In this document: positions 26,397 through 34,958 of the stretch, in pieces | How the letters are laid out: every line of letters starts with the position of its first letter | Position numbering within the stretch: position 1 is the first letter of the stretch | Assembly: GCF_904067045.1 (NCBI RefSeq) | Contig: NZ_CAJFDC010000010.1 | Span: 186,001 to 250,000 of the forward strand | Source of the DNA: Pseudomonas sp. FEN | Lineage (GTDB): Bacteria; Pseudomonadota; Gammaproteobacteria; Pseudomonadales; Pseudomonadaceae | Direction: 5' to 3' | Length of the DNA stretch: 64,000 bases | Made by a program: the position numbers and the translations under genes | Notes under the pieces: generated by a model | What the model saw: only the letters and a program-made list of their open reading frames with translations | The model's database searches: none | Told to the model about the DNA's origin: nothing

Positions 26397-29300
26397 TCAG
26401 CTTGCCAGCCCGTGCTCTTGTAACGTTTCTTCGGTCAGGCGTTCCATCTCGTCGCTGTATTCGCGTCCGATGGATTCGTAGAGGGCCTGGTACTCGGCGT
26501 CCGTCATGACCCGCGCAAACACCTCCTGTTCGGACTTGCCCAGTACGCCGGCCGCCGCTTTCATCGCCGTTTGCAGCGAGCTTTTTTCATCCTTCGACAG
26601 GGTAGCGTCGTTGAACCAGCGCTCCTGGGCCGCTTGCAGGTCCAGCAGGGCGTCGCTCTTGTTGTCGCGTTGCCACTTTTTCTCGCTGAGCTCCTGCAGG
26701 TACTGGATCTCCAGGTATTCCTTCCAGAACGCTTGCTTGACGATTTGCCTGACCCCATCCAGCGGCTCTCGCTCTTGTTCGAGAATCGCCTGGTATGCCG
26801 CATCCACCAGGGCCTGATCGATGCCGGCAATCCTGCCGTAATGCATCTTCGAGGCCTGCCAGGGCAGTTCCAGGCGCTGCGCCAGGCCGACGCGATAGGC
26901 CAGGTAGACTTCCGCTTCATCGGGATGCCGACCCTCGGCCCGGCGCTTGCCGATCTGTGCCCGGGCCTGCGCGTTGACGCGATCCAGGCGCGATTTGCCC
27001 CGGGCCAAGTGTAGTAGTTTGGCTTCAATTTGCCGGGCGTCCGGTTCGGCATAGGCTTCATGCAGCAATACATCGAAGCCCATGTCGCTGAACGCCACGG
27101 CGATGCCGTCGGCGCAGGCGTCCGCTTGCGGCGCATTGGCCTTGGCGAAGAGGGTCTCGCGCAGCCCGCTGTCCTTGACCGCGGCGCCGACCATGCGCCG
27201 GACTTTGTCGAGGAGCTGCGGGCGAGTGGCGTTGTCCGCGTAGTCGGCCGATTCTTTCAAGTCGCCGATCACCCGGAAAAAGGCTTCGGACTGATCAACC
27301 GGCAGCTCGCCGGCCAAGCGCATCCAGTTGTCGCGAAAGGCCTCCTGGGCCTTGCTGTCGAGCCCTTGCAGCCAGGCCCTTTCATCCCGTGACACCGGCT
27401 CCCGGGAGCCCGTCGGACTATGCGCCGGTTCATCGCTGCTGCTCAGGTAGTCATCCATATCCGAGTCGGAGGGCAGATCCAACCCCAGGTCGATTCGGGT
27501 TTCCGTATGGTAGTCCACGACGTCGCTCAGATAGTCGTCCTCGATCGGGTTGCCATAGAGATTGATGGTCCTGGCGATCCGTTGCCCCTCTTCGCTGGTA
27601 TCCAGGAGCGCATCCGGGATCGTGGTCAGATGATTCGAACGCAGGTCCAGCCGGGTCAGCGCGGGCAGCCGTTGGTAGCCGGTCGGCCAACGGGTGAGCC
27701 CGGTATTGCCCAGGTCGATACGGATCAGCTCGAGCATCCCGGCGAGATCCGGCGACCGGCCCAGGCTTGGATTGTTGGCCAGGCTCAGTTCCTTCAGGCG
27801 TGTCAGTCGGGACAGCAGGGCGGCTGTTTCCATGCTCAGGACGATGCGGTTGCCGCTCAGGTTGAGATGGGTCAGTCCGGACATCGAGCCCAGCGCCGGT
27901 GGAATCTCGCTCAGGGTGCCGCCACTGATATACAGGCGGTTCAATTGAGGAAAACCCTCGAGAAAACTGTTGAGTCCGATGCTGATGTCCGAATGGGCCA
28001 GGCTAAAGAGCAATTCGCTCACATGGCTGAAGTCGGCTGAAAGGGTTGGCAGCCGGGCTGTCCGATCGTAAAGGACAAAGTTCAGCCGATAGCCCTGCTG
28101 GGCCGCGCGTTGGGACGGCTCCCTGCGCCAGCAGTCCTTGATCGTCCGCGCGATATGGCTTCTGACGGACACCGCCTCCTGGGGAAACAACGGCGCATCG
28201 ACCCAGGCGTCGAGTTCCGCGCACAAGGTGCCGTATTCGTTTTCCAGCTGTTCGAGGCGCCGCACGGCCGCGCCTTCGTTCAGGCCCCGCAGTCCGAGGA
28301 ACGCCTCCACCTCTCGCCAGGCATGGGCGGGGTACAGCCGTCGCGCCAGTTCGGTGAATGCCGAGGAGCGAGTGTCCAGGAATCTGCCGGGCATGCCTTG
28401 TCCACCCAGCGGATAGCCGATCCGTCCGTCGGCCAGGCGCATCGGTGGTTTGTAGCCGGGCTTGATGGGGGGCAGGCCAAGGAGTTTTTCCAGCTCATCA
28501 CGGGCCGGTAGTGGCTGCTCCAGCAGCGTGCGCTTCAGACGGGCCGCCTCGTGGGGCGCGGGAAATCCCAGGGCCTTGCGCTCGACATCGGGCAGGGCGT
28601 GCAGGACGCTGCTGTACAGGTCATCGGGGCCGTGCAGCTCCTGGCCGAGGGCGTCGTGGGCTTCGTATCGCCCGGCCTTTTTTACCAGTACCTTGCGAAT
28701 CCTGGCCTGGTCCGCACCGAGACTGTCGAGCAAGGGGCCGTCGAAGGAAAGCTCGCGTACTTCCAGGCGAACCTGCTTCGACCAGCCCGGCAGCTTCGTG
28801 AGCAGGTGCAGGATCAGCTTGTCGGTGTCGGGGTTGTGCGGCGCTTCGAGGTAAAGTCCCTCTTGGGCCCGTGCCAGGCGCAGGTTGCGGCTGTAATGCC
28901 GGGCTTCTTCGGCCAGTCGCAACGGTACGCGCCGCTTGTCGAGCAGGAGCCGGCGCTCGATCGGGCTGGCGTGGCGGATCAACTCCTCGGCAATCGGCGT
29001 CGCCAGGCTTGGAAAGTCCCGCTGGATCACGGCAACGCCAGGCTCGTTGGACTGGGTCCGATAGCGATAGTGCGAATTGAACAATGCCTCCCGATGATTG
29101 ACGGCTTGCGCCGCGAGTTTGCGCCTGAGGGCCACGGTACGGGCCTCCAGGCTGATGGGCCCGGCCCCGAAATCCTCGCCCAGCAAGTTGCGGATTTCCG
29201 CTTCATCGAGGCTTTCCAGGACTTTGCGCAGTAGCTGGTTGGCGTCGAGCCCCGGCCATTTGAGTTCGATGCGCCGCAACGATTGCGTCTGGCCGGCGGG

Positions 29301-31391
29301 GTACTCTTTCAGCGGGACAGCGTACCGGTCCAGCAGCCGCAATACCTTCGCTTGCGGCCAGACCGGCTCGCTGGTCAGTAATTGCATTTCCATGTGCAGT
29401 TCGTCCAGCGAGCGGTTGGCCGCGCCACCGTTTTGCAGGCGCTGCACCAGGCGCTTGAGGTCCTGGTCGAGCTTGAAGCGGGTCAGGCTGTCTTCCAGCA
29501 AGGCCGGGAGCCGCTGCTGATCGGCGAGCAGCCGGCGCAGGACGTGGTCGTCGATCCGGCTCAGCGCCATGACCTGCTTCGCGCTGGCCGGATCCAGGCT
29601 GGCGGCATCCGGCCCCAGCCGTGAAAACAGCCGCGGTTGTTGCCACTGCCAGGGCTGTTCGAACTCGTGGAGCCAGGCGCCCTTGCCATTGTGCTGGACC
29701 AGTGGCGTGTAGGCGTCAGGGTTATTCGGGTGTTGCAGGTGAAAGCGCTTGGCGGTTGCCCCGGGGCTGATCTGGTAATGGCGGCCGTCGAGGCCCAGGT
29801 AGGTCTTGCCCTGATGATGGTAGACCCCCGTGGCGTCGGGCTGTAGTTCCGGGGTATCGGGCAACCTGTGCTCATAAGGCGTCAGGTCGGGTTTCCAGAG
29901 CGCCTGTTCACCTTGAGAGGGCTTGACCGGCCTGAGTCCTTCAATGAATGAAGAACCTTCGAAATCCTTGGCCAGCGCGGTTCCCAGCCCCAGTAGTTCA
30001 AGGTTCAGCAGCACGCCGATCAACCCGAGTACCGCCTGCCGTTTCTCGTCATGCCCCCATTCTTCGATGCCGTTGTAGATCTGCACGATCAATTGCGCGG
30101 CCGCGACCGCGAGCATCGCCTCGCCGAGCCCCGGGACCAGGAACAACAGGTTGAGCGTCCAGTTCAGCAGTGAGTGCAGGCGCGCCGTGCGGGTCTTTTT
30201 GTCCTCGTCGTCGGTGGGCACCGCTGTGACGCGGACGTCGTCGAGCTTCTTCACCGTTTGCAGGAGACAGAACTCGTTGAAAGGGTTTTCCCCCAGCGAG
30301 GTTTTTTCCAGGCGCAAGTTGGCTTGCGCAGCGGGCTTACGCTGTCCGGTAACAGGGTCAAGGGGGTTCAGGCAATCGTCGAGCGCGTGGAAGAGCGCCG
30401 GTTGGCCGCGCAGGTGAACATAGCGCTTGAAGAAGGCTTGATAGGTTTTATCCCGCAGCCGTTGCCTGAGTTCGTCGTGGAAGGCGGTGAAGGATGGGTA
30501 GCGCTTGAGGGCCTGCAGTGGATCGCCCGCGAGGTAGGCCACACAGGGAATCTCCCCGGTGTCCGAAGGTGCGCCGTGCTCGATCAGCAAGACCCCCTTG
30601 AGCAACGCGCCCCAGGCGCCGCTGTCGGGGTTCGGAAAGTCGAGCAGGGTCAGGTAGCTGCAGCGCACGGGGTGATTGTCCCAGCGCGGGGACTGCTTCG
30701 GGTCGAGCAGGCTTTGCAGCATCTGGTAGGCCGACTGATCGAGGTTGCCTTTCAACTGTGCGATCTCGGTCTGTACGGCCAACTCGTCGCGTTCCTGTTG
30801 CTCGAAGAGCATGCGATAGATCGGGCTCGGGCGACCCTGATCGGTGGGCAGGAGAAAACGTTCCACATGTTGCTTGTACTGGCCGCCCAGGTCGAGCTGG
30901 CGACACAGGGCGGCGAAGTCCGCAGGGGTGATGGGCTTTTTCAGATCGTCGGTGCTTGCGCGCAGGATGGCCGAGCCGCGGTCGAAACCGAATGGGCCGG
31001 TCTCGCTGCTTTCGAAGTTCTGCAGGGCGGCTTGCAGCAGGTTTTGCACGATCACGCGCTCCTGGCGCGGTTGGCCGAGGGTGGCCGCCGCCAGGATATG
31101 GACGTGCTTGAGTTGGTCGTTATGAATATCCAGGCCCGGTCCATAGCGCTCATCCAGGGCCCGGGTCAGCAGGGGCGCGGCAAAGTCTTTGACGCTTTTG
31201 AACCCGCGCAGATGCTGTGCCAGTGCGGTTTTTGAGGTCTGGCTTTGCCTGAGGCAATGGGCGAATACCTGGCGTCGTTCAAGAGATGCATGGGTCAGCC
31301 AGGACGGTAGCCGCTTGATGATCAGGCGCTGGTTTCTGCTCGAGCGTGGCGGCGTGGCAGGGGTGACAGAGGGGCGTTGCTCAGTATTCAT
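26397..31391 (-). CDS. Giant LRR/NEL-type E3 ubiquitin ligase toxin or effector
   Basis: A 1664-residue protein. The first ~1100 residues resemble the dermonecrotic-toxin-like (DUF6543) region of large Pseudomonas effectors, with one hydrophobic hairpin (near residues 445-510, LLFLVPGLGEAMLAVAAAQL). Leucine-rich repeats follow (about 1160-1330, LTHLNLSGNRI, LTRLDLRSNHLTTIP). The last ~280 residues look like a NEL domain, the bacterial E3 ubiquitin ligase of IpaH/SspH, with the CxD motif C1426-A-D (TGC codon at 27114-27116) and an amphipathic helical tail. No signal peptide is seen. It probably acts inside eukaryotic cells; no secretion genes or chaperone are nearby. An ATG 10 codons upstream (31421) is an alternative start. 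Confidence 0.82.
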   Translation of the reverse strand: MNTEQRPSVTPATPPRSSRNQRLIIKRLPSWLTHASLERRQVFAHCLRQSQTSKTALAQHLRGFKSVKDFAAPLLTRALDERYGPGLDIHNDQLKHVHILAAATLGQPRQERVIVQNLLQAALQNFESSETGPFGFDRGSAILRASTDDLKKPITPADFAALCRQLDLGGQYKQHVERFLLPTDQGRPSPIYRMLFEQQERDELAVQTEIAQLKGNLDQSAYQMLQSLLDPKQSPRWDNHPVRCSYLTLLDFPNPDSGAWGALLKGVLLIEHGAPSDTGEIPCVAYLAGDPLQALKRYPSFTAFHDELRQRLRDKTYQAFFKRYVHLRGQPALFHALDDCLNPLDPVTGQRKPAAQANLRLEKTSLGENPFNEFCLLQTVKKLDDVRVTAVPTDDEDKKTRTARLHSLLNWTLNLLFLVPGLGEAMLAVAAAQLIVQIYNGIEEWGHDEKRQAVLGLIGVLLNLELLGLGTALAKDFEGSSFIEGLRPVKPSQGEQALWKPDLTPYEHRLPDTPELQPDATGVYHHQGKTYLGLDGRHYQISPGATAKRFHLQHPNNPDAYTPLVQHNGKGAWLHEFEQPWQWQQPRLFSRLGPDAASLDPASAKQVMALSRIDDHVLRRLLADQQRLPALLEDSLTRFKLDQDLKRLVQRLQNGGAANRSLDELHMEMQLLTSEPVWPQAKVLRLLDRYAVPLKEYPAGQTQSLRRIELKWPGLDANQLLRKVLESLDEAEIRNLLGEDFGAGPISLEARTVALRRKLAAQAVNHREALFNSHYRYRTQSNEPGVAVIQRDFPSLATPIAEELIRHASPIERRLLLDKRRVPLRLAEEARHYSRNLRLARAQEGLYLEAPHNPDTDKLILHLLTKLPGWSKQVRLEVRELSFDGPLLDSLGADQARIRKVLVKKAGRYEAHDALGQELHGPDDLYSSVLHALPDVERKALGFPAPHEAARLKRTLLEQPLPARDELEKLLGLPPIKPGYKPPMRLADGRIGYPLGGQGMPGRFLDTRSSAFTELARRLYPAHAWREVEAFLGLRGLNEGAAVRRLEQLENEYGTLCAELDAWVDAPLFPQEAVSVRSHIARTIKDCWRREPSQRAAQQGYRLNFVLYDRTARLPTLSADFSHVSELLFSLAHSDISIGLNSFLEGFPQLNRLYISGGTLSEIPPALGSMSGLTHLNLSGNRIVLSMETAALLSRLTRLKELSLANNPSLGRSPDLAGMLELIRIDLGNTGLTRWPTGYQRLPALTRLDLRSNHLTTIPDALLDTSEEGQRIARTINLYGNPIEDDYLSDVVDYHTETRIDLGLDLPSDSDMDDYLSSSDEPAHSPTGSREPVSRDERAWLQGLDSKAQEAFRDNWMRLAGELPVDQSEAFFRVIGDLKESADYADNATRPQLLDKVRRMVGAAVKDSGLRETLFAKANAPQADACADGIAVAFSDMGFDVLLHEAYAEPDARQIEAKLLHLARGKSRLDRVNAQARAQIGKRRAEGRHPDEAEVYLAYRVGLAQRLELPWQASKMHYGRIAGIDQALVDAAYQAILEQEREPLDGVRQIVKQAFWKEYLEIQYLQELSEKKWQRDNKSDALLDLQAAQERWFNDATLSKDEKSSLQTAMKAAAGVLGKSEQEVFARVMTDAEYQALYESIGREYSDEMERLTEETLQEHGLAS

Positions 31392-31621
31392 GAAGATCAA
31401 CTTTTTCAGTGAACAAGGCATTCAGCTTATGCTCAATGTCTTGACATAAAAGTTGAAAAAGTTGAGTTGAATCAGTGGCTTGGTATCAATAATCCAGTTC
31501 TGAAAAATAGCCGGTTATCGCCTGTTGGCGGCCGCTTCATGCTAGCGCAGCCGGCGGTTGTCCGCGGTATTGCGCCAGCGCCCATAAGGGGCTGGACAAT
31601 CATTCAGGCAGGGGAGGAATC
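31392..31621. other. Upstream region of the NEL gene
   Basis: No gene is seen. The 80 bases next to the NEL start are AT-rich and probably hold its promoter. A degenerate hrp-box-like pair at 31472-31502 has the wrong spacing. The remainder separates the gene from the end of the CrcY-type RNA. Confidence 0.4.
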
Positions 31622-31997
31622 GCGCAAACACGAAGGGGAGCCGAAGCTCCCCTTGAATGTGTTGTTGTATGCTCTTTTTTTATTATTGAGGGCGGTCTGT
31701 TGTTGTTTTTGTCAACCGTGACCCTTTACCGCGGTTTTGGTGACCCCCATCCGGGGCCAAAGAGCAAACGTATTTTTTTGAGCGCTGATCTGCCTTATCA
31801 GGTGATCCAACCAGTCCGGGAGCTACCTTGAGGTAGTTTTATTGTTCTCTGTCCGGTTGCGGGTGACCCGAGGGTTCCCTGAAAGCACACCTTCTCCAAA
31901 AAAATCTGTTAGCTGCGTCTCTGCCGTGTTGTTTTTGTTATCTCAGAGTCGGTACGTCTTATTTTTATGGGTTTGCTGCTTTTTATTCTTGTTATGC
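31622..31997 (-). ncRNA. crcY: CrcY/CrcZ-family catabolite-repression small RNA
   Basis: About 375 bases on the minus strand without a gene. The predicted transcript starts GCATAACAAGAATAAAAAG and has at least seven A-rich AAYAAYAA-type stretches: 31979-31993, 31958-31967, 31927-31939, 31836-31846, 31697-31712, 31674-31688 and 31659-31668. These are the Hfq/Crc-binding elements of CrcZ and CrcY, which sequester Hfq-Crc and relieve catabolite repression. It ends in a 9-bp stem (31633-31654) with a TTCG loop on the minus strand. A near-perfect sigma-54 promoter precedes it. In P. putida CrcY lies beside the HMG-CoA lyase gene, as here. Confidence 0.82.
31633..31654 (-). terminator. Terminator hairpin of the CrcY-type RNA
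   Basis: AAGGGGAGC-TTCG-GCTCCCCTT on the minus strand, followed by CGTGTTTG. The stem is strong; the T tail is poor. Confidence 0.65.
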
Positions 31998-32006
31998 AAG
32001 AGATAT

Positions 32007-32022
32007 AGCAGGTGGCGTGCCA
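32007..32022 (-). promoter_or_regulatory. Sigma-54 promoter of the CrcY-type RNA
   Basis: The minus strand reads TGGCACG-CCAC-CTGCT, matching TGGCACG-N4-TTGCW at all but one position with exact spacing. The predicted start is the G at 31997. Confidence 0.85.
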
Positions 32023-32104
32023 ACTTTTTAAAACCCTTTAAAATCAATGGGTTGATATTTTTCGGGAGCCACCGGCCAAGGGCGAAGTGGTGAATCTGTT
32101 TCCG

Positions 32105-32135
32105 TGTTACTCGTTTGTGTTTCCAAACGGTAACA
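32105..32135. promoter_or_regulatory. Palindrome TGTTAC-N19-GTAACA, candidate CbrB site
   Basis: Inverted half-sites lie about 110-140 bases upstream of the predicted RNA start, the usual location for the sigma-54 activator CbrB. The half-sites resemble those described for CbrB at crcZ. They also lie just past the liuE stop. Confidence 0.6.
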
Positions 32136-32146
32136 CCCGGACACAT

Positions 32147-33046
32147 TCATCCCGCCTGCCGGGCCTTGGCGACCCGTGAGCCAGTAACACGTCCCAGCAC
32201 GGCACAGATTTCCTCGCCGGCGAGGATCAGCCGATCCAGGTCGACACCGGTGTCGATGCCCAGGCCGTTGAGCATATAGAGCACGTCTTCGGTGGCGACG
32301 TTACCGCTGGCGCCCTTGGCATAGGGGCAGCCGCCGAGGCCGGCGACGGAGCTGTCGAAGACCTGGATGCCTTCGAGCAGGCTGGCGTAGAGATTGGCCA
32401 TGGCCTGGCCGTAGGTGTCGTGGAAGTGTCCGGCGAGCTTCTCCCGGGGCACATGGGCCGAGACGACCTCGAACATCCGACGGGTGGCGCCCGGCGTGCC
32501 GGTGCCGATGGTGTCGCCCAGGGACACTTCGTAGCAGCCCATGGTGTACAGCTCGCGGGCCACGACCGCGACCTGCTCGGCGGCGACCGGACCTTCATAG
32601 GGGCAGCCGAGTACGCAGGATACGTAACCGCGCACCGTCACGCCGTGCTGGCGGGCGGCTTCCATGATCGGCACGAAACGTTCCAGGCTCTCACTGATGG
32701 AGCAGTTGATATTGCGCTGGGAAAAGGCTTCGGAAGCGGCGGCGAACACCGCCACCTCCTTGACCCCGGCGGCCAGCGCATCTTCGAAGCCGCGCAGGTT
32801 GGGGGCGAGGGCGCCGTAGGTGACGCCGGGTTTGCGTTGGATACGGGCAAAGACTTCGGCGGAGCCGGCCATCTGCGGCACCCATTTGGGTGAGACGAAG
32901 CTACCGACTTCGATGTAACCCAGGCCGGCGTCGGTGAGGCGGTCGACCAGGCGGACCTTGTCGGCCACGCTGATGGGTTGGGCTTCGTTCTGCAGGCCGT
33001 CGCGGGGGCCGACTTCGATCAGGCGTACGTGGGTGGGCAATGACAT
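32147..33046 (-). CDS. liuE: Hydroxymethylglutaryl-CoA lyase
   Basis: A 299-residue TIM-barrel lyase. EVGPRDGLQNE at the N terminus holds the catalytic arginine and metal-binding aspartate, GSFVSPKWVPQM the substrate loop, and SVAGLGGCPYAKGASGN the signature with the active-site cysteine. It cleaves HMG-CoA to acetoacetate and acetyl-CoA, the last leucine-degradation step. The start at 33046 gives the normal family length. It is the gene after liuR and is followed by the CrcY-type RNA, separated from liuABCD by the NEL gene. Confidence 0.95.
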   Translation of the reverse strand: MSLPTHVRLIEVGPRDGLQNEAQPISVADKVRLVDRLTDAGLGYIEVGSFVSPKWVPQMAGSAEVFARIQRKPGVTYGALAPNLRGFEDALAAGVKEVAVFAAASEAFSQRNINCSISESLERFVPIMEAARQHGVTVRGYVSCVLGCPYEGPVAAEQVAVVARELYTMGCYEVSLGDTIGTGTPGATRRMFEVVSAHVPREKLAGHFHDTYGQAMANLYASLLEGIQVFDSSVAGLGGCPYAKGASGNVATEDVLYMLNGLGIDTGVDLDRLILAGEEICAVLGRVTGSRVAKARQAG

Positions 33047-33082
33047 GGCGGTACCTTGTGCAAAGAGGTGGTCTGACGCGCT

Positions 33083-33174
33083 CCCCTGTAGGAGCCAGCT
33101 TGCTGGCGATGAGGCCCTCAAACCCTGCGCGGCCTGTACGGACGCTATCACCAGCAAGCTGGCTCCTACAGGGG
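33083..33174. repeat. REPIN with perfect 24-base arms between liuR and liuE
   Basis: Arms 33083-33106 and 33151-33174 (CCCCTGTAGGAGCCAGC core) are exact reverse complements in the 182-base liuR-liuE gap. Confidence 0.85.
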
Positions 33175-33228
33175 GTGTTGTGTTCACATTACAAGACTGC
33201 GTGACGGGGATGGCTGTCGCTGGAGTGC

Positions 33229-33630
33229 CTAAGGAACTTCGGCGGTCTGGGTTTCCAGGGTCTGCAGGGCCATCTGGCAGCGCTCCTCGGCGGTGTCGAG
33301 TTCCAGTTGCATCTGCTCGATATCCAGCAGTTGCTGCTCCAACTGCGCCCGGCGCTCGGTGATTTTCGCCAGCATGCTGTTGAGCTGCTTCTGGTTGCCG
33401 CTGGTGGGGTCGTAGAGTTCGATCAGCTCGCGGCACTCGGCCAGGGAAAAACCGATGCGCTTGCCGCGCAGGATCAGTTTCAGGGTGACCTTGTCCCGCG
33501 CCGTGTAGATCCGCTCCAGGCCCCGGCGTTCAGGGCTGAGCAGACCTTGCTCTTCATAGAAGCGGATGGCCCGGGTGGTGATGTCGAGCTCGCGGGCGAG
33601 GTCGGAGATGCTGTAGGTCTGGCTGCTCAT
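33229..33630 (-). CDS. liuR: MerR-family regulator of the liu genes
   Basis: A 133-residue MerR-type regulator. The winged HTH (YSISDLARELDITTRAIRFYEEQGLL) occupies residues 6-31 and a coiled coil (MLAKITERRAQLEQQLLDIEQMQLELDTAEERC cut region) about 85-120. There is no C-terminal metal cluster, matching LiuR/PnuR-like regulators that respond to acyl-CoA intermediates. A perfect 18-base palindrome lies 42 bases upstream, matching one at liuA, so it probably controls itself, liuE and liuABCD. Confidence 0.9.
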   Translation of the reverse strand: MSSQTYSISDLARELDITTRAIRFYEEQGLLSPERRGLERIYTARDKVTLKLILRGKRIGFSLAECRELIELYDPTSGNQKQLNSMLAKITERRAQLEQQLLDIEQMQLELDTAEERCQMALQTLETQTAEVP

Positions 33631-33671
33631 GAAAGCGCTCGAGAAAGGTCATGGCGCTAAGCTAAAGGCTG

Positions 33672-33689
33672 CTTGACGTATACGTCAAG
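33672..33689. promoter_or_regulatory. LiuR operator upstream of liuR
   Basis: CTTGACGTATACGTCAAG is a perfect 18-base palindrome in the liuR promoter, differing from the liuA site at only four symmetrical positions. Confidence 0.8.
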
Positions 33690-33711
33690 CTCGCCGGCAA
33701 TAAGCGGTTAA

Positions 33712-33865
33712 CCTTGTGGCGAGCGGGCTTGTCGGAACGCCGCACCGCCGCTCTGGGCTGCGAAGCGGCCCTGAAATCAACGGTCTCATTGTGTCAGGTG
33801 GAACGCAGTCGCAGGTTCTAGGGCTGCTTCGCAGCCCAACGCGGGCAAGCCCGCTCGCCACAAGG
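33712..33865. repeat. REPIN with outer 20-base arms
   Basis: Arms 33712-33731 and 33846-33865 (CCTTGTGGCGAGCGGGCTTG) are exact reverse complements. An inner imperfect pair (GGGCTGCGAAGC / GCTTCGCAGCCC) extends the stem. Same family as 36.2 kb. Confidence 0.85.
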
Positions 33866-33877
33866 TCGGCGGTGTTT

Positions 33878-34807
33878 TCAGGCCTTGTCGAGTTTCTTCT
33901 CATGGGCGGTGACCTGTTGGCACAGCTCGATCATCTGCTCGCGCATCCAGCGGTTGGCCGGGTCCTGGTCGGTGCTTTCATGCCAGTAGAGGTGGGTTTC
34001 CACCGCTGGCACGTCGTTGACCGGCAGCGGGAAGTAATGCAGGTCATGCCGGCGGGCGAAGCGTTCCGGCACGGTCATGACCATATCGGTCTGCTGCAGC
34101 ACCTGCGAGGCCATCAAATAATGTTGCGAGCGCAGGGCGATCTTGCGCTGGATGCCCATCTTGCCCAGGGCCAGGTCGACATAGCCGAGGCCGTTGCGTC
34201 GGCTGGAGATATGGATGTGGGTCAGCCCCAGGTAGTCATCCAGGGTCAGCTTGTCCTTGCCCGCCAACGGATGGGCCTTGCGCATGGCACAGACATAGCG
34301 GTCTTCCATCAGCTTGACATGGCGTACCTGCGGGTCGGTGTTGAGCGGCGCGTCGACGGCGAAGTCGATGCGCCCGGCGGCCAGCTCCTTGGTGGTCTCG
34401 CGGCGCTTGGAGAGGAAACTCTCGATCACCACCGTCGGTGCCAGGCGGCGCAGGCGCTGGAACAGCGGCGGCAGGATCACCGCCTCGGTCAGGTCGGTCA
34501 TGCTGATGCGGTAGGTCTTGTTCGCCTGCAACGGGTTGAAGATCCGGCTTTCCTGGACCGAGATGCGCAGCAGCGAGAGGGCGTTGCGCACCGGGCCGAT
34601 GATGTTCTGGGCCATCGGGGTGGGCACCATGCCCTGGGCGGTACGCACGAACAGCGGGTCGTTGAAGGTCTCGCGCAAGCGGGCCAGGGCGTTGGACACC
34701 GCCGGCTGGGTGATGCCGACGATCTGCCCGGCACGGGTCAGGTTGGCTTCGGTATAGATGGCGTCGAAGACGATGAAAAGGTTGAGGTCGACCTTGCTCA
34801 GATTCAT
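33878..34807 (-). CDS. LysR-family regulator, divergent from an acyl-CoA dehydrogenase gene
   Basis: A 309-residue LysR regulator of the NodD-like branch (MNLSKVDLNLFIVFDAIY). HTH at about residues 20-45 (NLTRAGQIVGITQPAVSNALARL), ligand domain from about 90. It is divergent from the acyl-CoA dehydrogenase gene with 151 bases between starts. A candidate operator ATCA-N8-TGAT lies in that gap (34844-34859). It probably regulates the dehydrogenase. Ligand unknown. Confidence 0.9.
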   Translation of the reverse strand: MNLSKVDLNLFIVFDAIYTEANLTRAGQIVGITQPAVSNALARLRETFNDPLFVRTAQGMVPTPMAQNIIGPVRNALSLLRISVQESRIFNPLQANKTYRISMTDLTEAVILPPLFQRLRRLAPTVVIESFLSKRRETTKELAAGRIDFAVDAPLNTDPQVRHVKLMEDRYVCAMRKAHPLAGKDKLTLDDYLGLTHIHISSRRNGLGYVDLALGKMGIQRKIALRSQHYLMASQVLQQTDMVMTVPERFARRHDLHYFPLPVNDVPAVETHLYWHESTDQDPANRWMREQMIELCQQVTAHEKKLDKA

Positions 34808-34958
34808 TTCGCGGCGCTCTTATTGTTAGGGTTCGATCGGCCGATCATATATCGGTGATGAATGTTAATACACGCCGAGAATAGCTTTGGTAAATTTTCG
34901 TAGCTGAACTAGCATCGATTCCATGACCCCGACCACCTCCTCAAGAAGGTAGCTGCCC

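Noticed and set aside
31472..31502. Possible hrp box (minus strand AGAACT-N17-CCACTGA) before the NEL gene
   Set aside because: Two mismatches in the first half and a spacer longer than the usual 15-16 bases; too weak to claim type III control.
31842..32093. 83-codon plus-strand frame within the CrcY region
   Set aside because: Translation is low-complexity and the region is better explained as a minus-strand small RNA with its own promoter.
26397..33630. Idea that the NEL gene and CrcY interrupt a single liu operon
   Set aside because: liuABCD and liuR-liuE each have their own LiuR palindrome, so they are separate units; an insertion cannot be proven without comparison to relatives.
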